A DNA stretch of 17,216 nucleotides from NCBI GenBank assembly GCA_035938215.1, contig DASZHC010000165.1, forward strand, positions 1 through 17,216. Direction: 5' to 3'. This document shows, piece by piece, positions 13,978-17,216 of this stretch (its first letter is position 1; the number at the start of each line of letters is the position of its first letter). A model generated the notes under the pieces. That model made no database searches. It was given only the letters and a program-made list of their open reading frames with translations, and was not told the origin of the DNA. Source of the DNA: DASZHC01 sp035938215 (GTDB taxonomy: Bacteria; Verrucomicrobiota; Verrucomicrobiia; Chthoniobacterales; JAFAMB01). The position numbers and the translations under genes were made by a program.

Positions 13978-15502
13978 CGCTGCCGGGCCGATTCTGGAAG
14001 TACGCCAGATAACCAAGAGTTTTCCTGGCGTACGTGCTCTGAAGGGGGTGGATCTTCGCGTCTGGGCTGGCGAAGTCCACGCTCTGATGGGGGAGAATGG
14101 GGCTGGCAAGAGTACGCTCATGAAGATTCTGGCCGGAGCCTACCGGCCGGATTCGGGCCAGATCCTTTTGGATGGCAAAGAGGTGCATTTCCACACGCCG
14201 CATGAGGCGCGCTTGGCGGGGATAGGGATCATCTATCAGGAATTGACCGTTGCGCCGAATTTAACAGTCAGTGGTAACGTGTTTTTGGGCTCAGAGGCGA
14301 GGCGTCTTGGGTTTCTGAAAGACACGGGGGAGATGGATCGCAGGACTCAGCAGGTATTGAATCGGTTAGGAGCGAGGTTTCCTGCGACGCAGCGGGCGGC
14401 GCATTTGGCGGTGGCCGAACAGCAGCAGGTTGAGATTGCGCGGGCGCTTTTCTACAAGAGCCGAGTACTGGTGATGGATGAACCGACGGCGGCGCTTTCG
14501 GATCGGGAAACCGAAAAGCTCTTTGAGGTGGTGCGCCAGCTTCGGGCCGAAGGCTTGGCGATCATCTATATAAGTCATCGAATGGCCGAGGTCTACGAGT
14601 TAGCCGACAGGCTCTCGGTGTTTCGAGACGGGACCTACGTAGGAGTGTTGACGCGACCGGAATTTTCGGCCGACAAAGTGATCGAAATGATGGTGGGCCG
14701 CCGCCTGGAAGATTTCTACGAACATACCCGGCATACCCCCGGCAAGGTGGTGCTTGAAGTTCGCAACATGAGCGACGGCGATCGAGTCAAGGGAGCGAAC
14801 TTCCAACTTCGACAAGGGGAAGTCTTGGGCTTGGCGGGTTTGGTAGGTGCAGGGAGAACCGAATTGGCACGATTAATTTTCGGTGCCGATAAACGCAAAT
14901 CCGGTGAGGTGTATCTGGAGGGGCGAAAGCTTGAAATCAAGGAGCCCAAGGATGCGATTCGAGCCGGGATCGGTTATGTGCCCGAGGATCGCAAACTTCA
15001 GGGGGTCTTTCTGCAGATGTCCTCTGGAGAGAACATCACTATGAATATCCTGGGGCGATGCGCGAGCGCCGGTGTGTTGAACTTTGCGCAACTGAACGAG
15101 CGGGCTAACGCCCAGGTTAAAGCCATGCGTGTTCGGACGGCTTCGCTCAAGCAGCGAGCTGGGGGATTGTCTGGGGGGAACCAGCAAAAGCTGCTGCTGG
15201 CCCGATGGCTGGAAATCAATCCAAAGGTTTTAATACTCGATGAGCCGACGCGGGGAGTTGATGTGGGAGCGAAGGCAGAGATCTACGCACTGATTCAGCA
15301 ACTACTGCAAAAGGGGATGGCAGTATTATTTATCTCAAGCGAGCTGCCCGAAATAGTGGGGGTGTGCGATCGGGTTCTGGTCATGAGGGAAGGGGAAATC
15401 ACGGGCGAAGTCGGCGGGGAGACCGGGATAGAGATCACCCAGACGAACATTATGAAATTTGCAACAGATGTTACCCGGAGCTTAAAAGACAATGGCAACT
15501 GA
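13946..15502 (+). CDS. Ribose-type sugar ABC transporter, double ATPase subunit
   Basis: RbsA/MglA/XylG-like protein, 518 residues, two fused ATPase domains that power the CUT2 importer at the inner membrane. First domain: Walker A GENGAGKST (49-57), family-typical LAVAEQQQVEIARAL signature region, Walker B VLVMDEPTAALS, H-loop IIYISHRM. Second domain: the degenerate Walker A GLVGAGRTELAR (Arg in place of the catalytic Lys, normal for this family), signature LSGGNQQKLLLARWL (from 408), Walker B VLILDEPTRGVDVGAK. The ATG at 13946 lies 32 bases inside the preceding gene, and no ATG is available between the two genes and the conserved domain, so overlap and translational coupling are likely. It overlaps the permease gene by 11 bases. 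Confidence 0.93.
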   Translation: MSTSTKAGQSSAAGPILEVRQITKSFPGVRALKGVDLRVWAGEVHALMGENGAGKSTLMKILAGAYRPDSGQILLDGKEVHFHTPHEARLAGIGIIYQELTVAPNLTVSGNVFLGSEARRLGFLKDTGEMDRRTQQVLNRLGARFPATQRAAHLAVAEQQQVEIARALFYKSRVLVMDEPTAALSDRETEKLFEVVRQLRAEGLAIIYISHRMAEVYELADRLSVFRDGTYVGVLTRPEFSADKVIEMMVGRRLEDFYEHTRHTPGKVVLEVRNMSDGDRVKGANFQLRQGEVLGLAGLVGAGRTELARLIFGADKRKSGEVYLEGRKLEIKEPKDAIRAGIGYVPEDRKLQGVFLQMSSGENITMNILGRCASAGVLNFAQLNERANAQVKAMRVRTASLKQRAGGLSGGNQQKLLLARWLEINPKVLILDEPTRGVDVGAKAEIYALIQQLLQKGMAVLFISSELPEIVGVCDRVLVMREGEITGEVGGETGIEITQTNIMKFATDVTRSLKDNGN

Positions 15503-16484
15503 AGCTACGACATCGCCGGCCGCGCTTGCGGCGACCAAGCGCAAAGAGTTAACCAGATCCCTGATAGAGTTGGCCGGGATGCTGCCGGTGCTAATCGTGA
15601 TCTGTATCCTCTTTGCGCTTCTAACGCCGAATTTTCTGACCCAGAACAATATAGTCAACGTGGTGCGGCAGGCGTCCATTAACATTGTGCTGGCGGCAGG
15701 GATGACCTTTGTGATTCTTACAGGGGGTATTGATCTGGCGGTGGGTTCGGTTCTTGGATTCACGGCTGTGATCGCGGTGGTGGTATCGTTGCTACCTGGT
15801 TTGAGTTGGGCTGCGGTACCAATCGCTTTATTGGCTGGCGCGCTTGTTGGCGTGCTGACCGGAATGACGGTAGCCTACATTGGCTTGCCGCCCTTTATAG
15901 TGACCCTTGGCACCTATACGGCTATTCGCGGGGCTGCCTATCTTGCTGCCGGTGGCACCACCGTTATTAACAGCAAGATCGGCTTTGCATGGATTGGCAA
16001 CGGTTATGTCGGGCCGGTTCCATGGCTTGTGATCATCGCTCTGATCACCATTGCGGTGAGCGCGTTTATTTTGCACCGGACGATTCTCGGGGTCCATATA
16101 TATGCGGTGGGTGGAAATGCACAGGCTGCTCGGTTGACGGGTATACCGGTTCCCTTGATTTTAATTTTTGCTTACGGGGTCAGCGGGCTTCTTTCGGGCT
16201 TGGGAGGTGTCATGAGTGCAAGCCGGCTCTATAGCGCACAGGGTCAGCTAGGCATTGGATACGAGTTAGACGCGATTGCAGCCGTTATCCTGGGTGGTAC
16301 CAGCTTTGTTGGTGGGATTGGAACCGTATTTGGCACGCTGATTGGCGCCTTGATCATCGCAGTCCTCAACAACGGCCTTACTTTGATGAACGTTTCCTTC
16401 TACTGGCAATTGGTGATCAAGGGAGCAGTTATCATCCTCGCCGTCATGCTCGATAAATTGCGAACCCGCGGCCAGGCTCACTAA
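15492..16484 (+). CDS. Ribose-type sugar ABC transporter permease
   Basis: RbsC-like inner-membrane permease, 330 residues (family about 320-340). Hydrophobic segments run from about residue 28 to the end, some eight to ten of them. Family stretches: NFLTQNNIVNVVRQASINIV, GMTFVILTGGIDLAVGSVLG, GLPPFIVTLGTYTAIRGAAY, SRLYSAQGQLGIGYELDAIA and GGTSFVGGIGTVFGTLIGAL. ATG at 15492 overlaps the end of the ATPase gene, with CGGAG a little upstream as a possible ribosome-binding site. It is the last gene of the operon; its TAA (16482-16484) overlaps the stop codon of the opposing glycosyltransferase gene, leaving no room for a separate terminator. Confidence 0.94.
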   Translation: MATEATTSPAALAATKRKELTRSLIELAGMLPVLIVICILFALLTPNFLTQNNIVNVVRQASINIVLAAGMTFVILTGGIDLAVGSVLGFTAVIAVVVSLLPGLSWAAVPIALLAGALVGVLTGMTVAYIGLPPFIVTLGTYTAIRGAAYLAAGGTTVINSKIGFAWIGNGYVGPVPWLVIIALITIAVSAFILHRTILGVHIYAVGGNAQAARLTGIPVPLILIFAYGVSGLLSGLGGVMSASRLYSAQGQLGIGYELDAIAAVILGGTSFVGGIGTVFGTLIGALIIAVLNNGLTLMNVSFYWQLVIKGAVIILAVMLDKLRTRGQAH

Positions 16485-17216
16485 GCCTGCTTCCGACTCG
16501 GATCTTGCATCAAGCCTTCGAGCACTTCCAAAGTCTGCTGTACGTTATTTTCCATAGAAAATTGCCGGGCAAGATTGAGGCAGCGTTCCTTTGCGGCTTT
16601 CCGTCGATCCGGGTTGGCCCATTTCTCGATGGCATCACGGATCGCACCGGTATCGTCTGGACGATCGATAATCTCCCCGTGAACGCCCGATTCAATTATC
16701 TCCGCAAAGCCATTTGCCGCGGTCGTTATGACTGGCATTCCGAAAGAAAGAGCTTCAAGACAGGCATTGGAAAAAGGATCGTAAATCGTCGGGAGAACAA
16801 ACAGGTCTGAAGCCGCGTAAAGGGAGGGCATATCCGCCACCGGCCCCAGGAAATGGGCGTTTTTTGGAATGTCGGCAGGTTTCGTACCCGACCCTGCTAT
16901 GAGAAGAGAGATGTTCGCATTTTCAGTCAGTCGGACAGCCTCAATGGCATAGTTCAGGCCTTTTCGTTCCCAGCCAGAACCCGCAAAAAGCACGGCTATG
17001 TCTTCATCCTTCAACCCGCGAGTTCGTCGTAGCTCCGGACGACTGCGGGGCTCCATTCCAGATTCGACCGCCGGCAACCCGTTGTAAATCACAGTGATAT
17101 CGTCTTCGCGGTACCGGAATTCGCGGACGATTTCATTTTTTACCAGCTTTGAATTTGCGATGATTCTTCTCGCGCCACCTTCGAACAATCTGCGTTCCAG
17201 CTCCAGAATTTGCCGA
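16481..17216 (-). CDS. Family-4 glycosyltransferase, C-terminal part (5' end outside window)
   Basis: GT-B fold glycosyltransferase (GT4, WaaG-like), probably adding a sugar in lipopolysaccharide core, O-antigen or other surface glycan synthesis from a nucleotide-sugar donor on the cytoplasmic face. The frame is open through 17216; upstream residues RQILELERRLFEGGARRII show it continues. Features: ANSKLVKNEIVREF, DDITVIYNGL, the donor-domain start VLFAGSGWERKGLNYAIEAV, LLIAGSG, and the donor-binding region LPTIYDPFSNACLEALSFG followed by PVITTAANGFAEII. The usual E-x7-E motif appears with Asp first (DPFSNACLE), as I recall for many WaaG-like members. It ends with TAG (16483-16481), overlapping the opposing permease stop. 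Acceptor and sugar cannot be told. Confidence 0.9.
   Translation of the reverse strand, partial: RQILELERRLFEGGARRIIANSKLVKNEIVREFRYREDDITVIYNGLPAVESGMEPRSRPELRRTRGLKDEDIAVLFAGSGWERKGLNYAIEAVRLTENANISLLIAGSGTKPADIPKNAHFLGPVADMPSLYAASDLFVLPTIYDPFSNACLEALSFGMPVITTAANGFAEIIESGVHGEIIDRPDDTGAIRDAIEKWANPDRRKAAKERCLNLARQFSMENNVQQTLEVLEGLMQDPSRKQA

Noticed and set aside
1..17216. tRNA, rRNA, CRISPR array, transposase or phage genes
   Set aside because: No cloverleaf-like arms with T-loop sequence, no regularly spaced repeats and no recombinase, transposase or structural phage proteins were recognised on either strand.

Overview
This window is 17.2 kb of a Gram-negative bacterium. It holds an outer-membrane LamB-type porin, periplasmic binding proteins with signal peptides, and a complete enteric-style maltose/maltodextrin uptake system. 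GC content is moderate. Most start codons lack a convincing Shine-Dalgarno sequence. The non-coding gaps hold GC-rich inverted repeats of a style I associate with soil Verrucomicrobiota (Chthoniobacterales-like). That placement is an impression from gene style and repeats, not a demonstrated assignment. Both ends cut through genes: hflX on the left and a family-4 glycosyltransferase on the right.

Left edge, + strand (1-541): the C-terminal part of the GTPase HflX, then a 378-base gap of hairpins and repeat-like sequence. From about 920 to 8204 everything reads leftward (- strand). In transcription order it runs: a deletion remnant of lamB (8204-7902) with its terminator, malE (binding protein), malF and malG (permeases), malK (ATPase), an unrecognised 85-residue protein, and malQ (4-alpha-glucanotransferase), ending at a hairpin over the malQ stop. 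The genes malE to the 85-residue ORF are spaced by 2-20 bases and look like one operon. A 332-base gap with three nested inverted repeats separates them from malQ. Upstream (8562-10430, also - strand) is the intact lamB with its own strong terminator. The proteins form one pathway: LamB admits maltodextrins across the outer membrane, MalE-MalFGK2 imports them, and MalQ rearranges them in the cytoplasm.

The right half reads rightward: zwf (glucose-6-phosphate dehydrogenase), a 510-base gap with hairpins, a repeat and a candidate operator, then a three-gene ribose-type (CUT2) sugar ABC transporter with overlapping genes (rbsB-, rbsA- and rbsC-like). That operon converges on the cut glycosyltransferase gene, with the two stop codons overlapping. 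No transcriptional regulator gene, tRNA, rRNA, CRISPR array or transposase was seen.

The most unusual part is 7836-8531. A second lamB copy has lost roughly 520 internal codons but keeps its leader, its first 14 or so codons, its last 85 or so codons and its terminator. It lies directly in front of malE, which has no obvious promoter of its own. The two lamB terminators differ by a base-pair-preserving (compensatory) change. The remnant may therefore survive as the leader, promoter carrier or attenuator of the malEFGK operon. The malQ leader, with a hairpin ending a few bases before the start codon, is a second candidate for undescribed RNA-level control.
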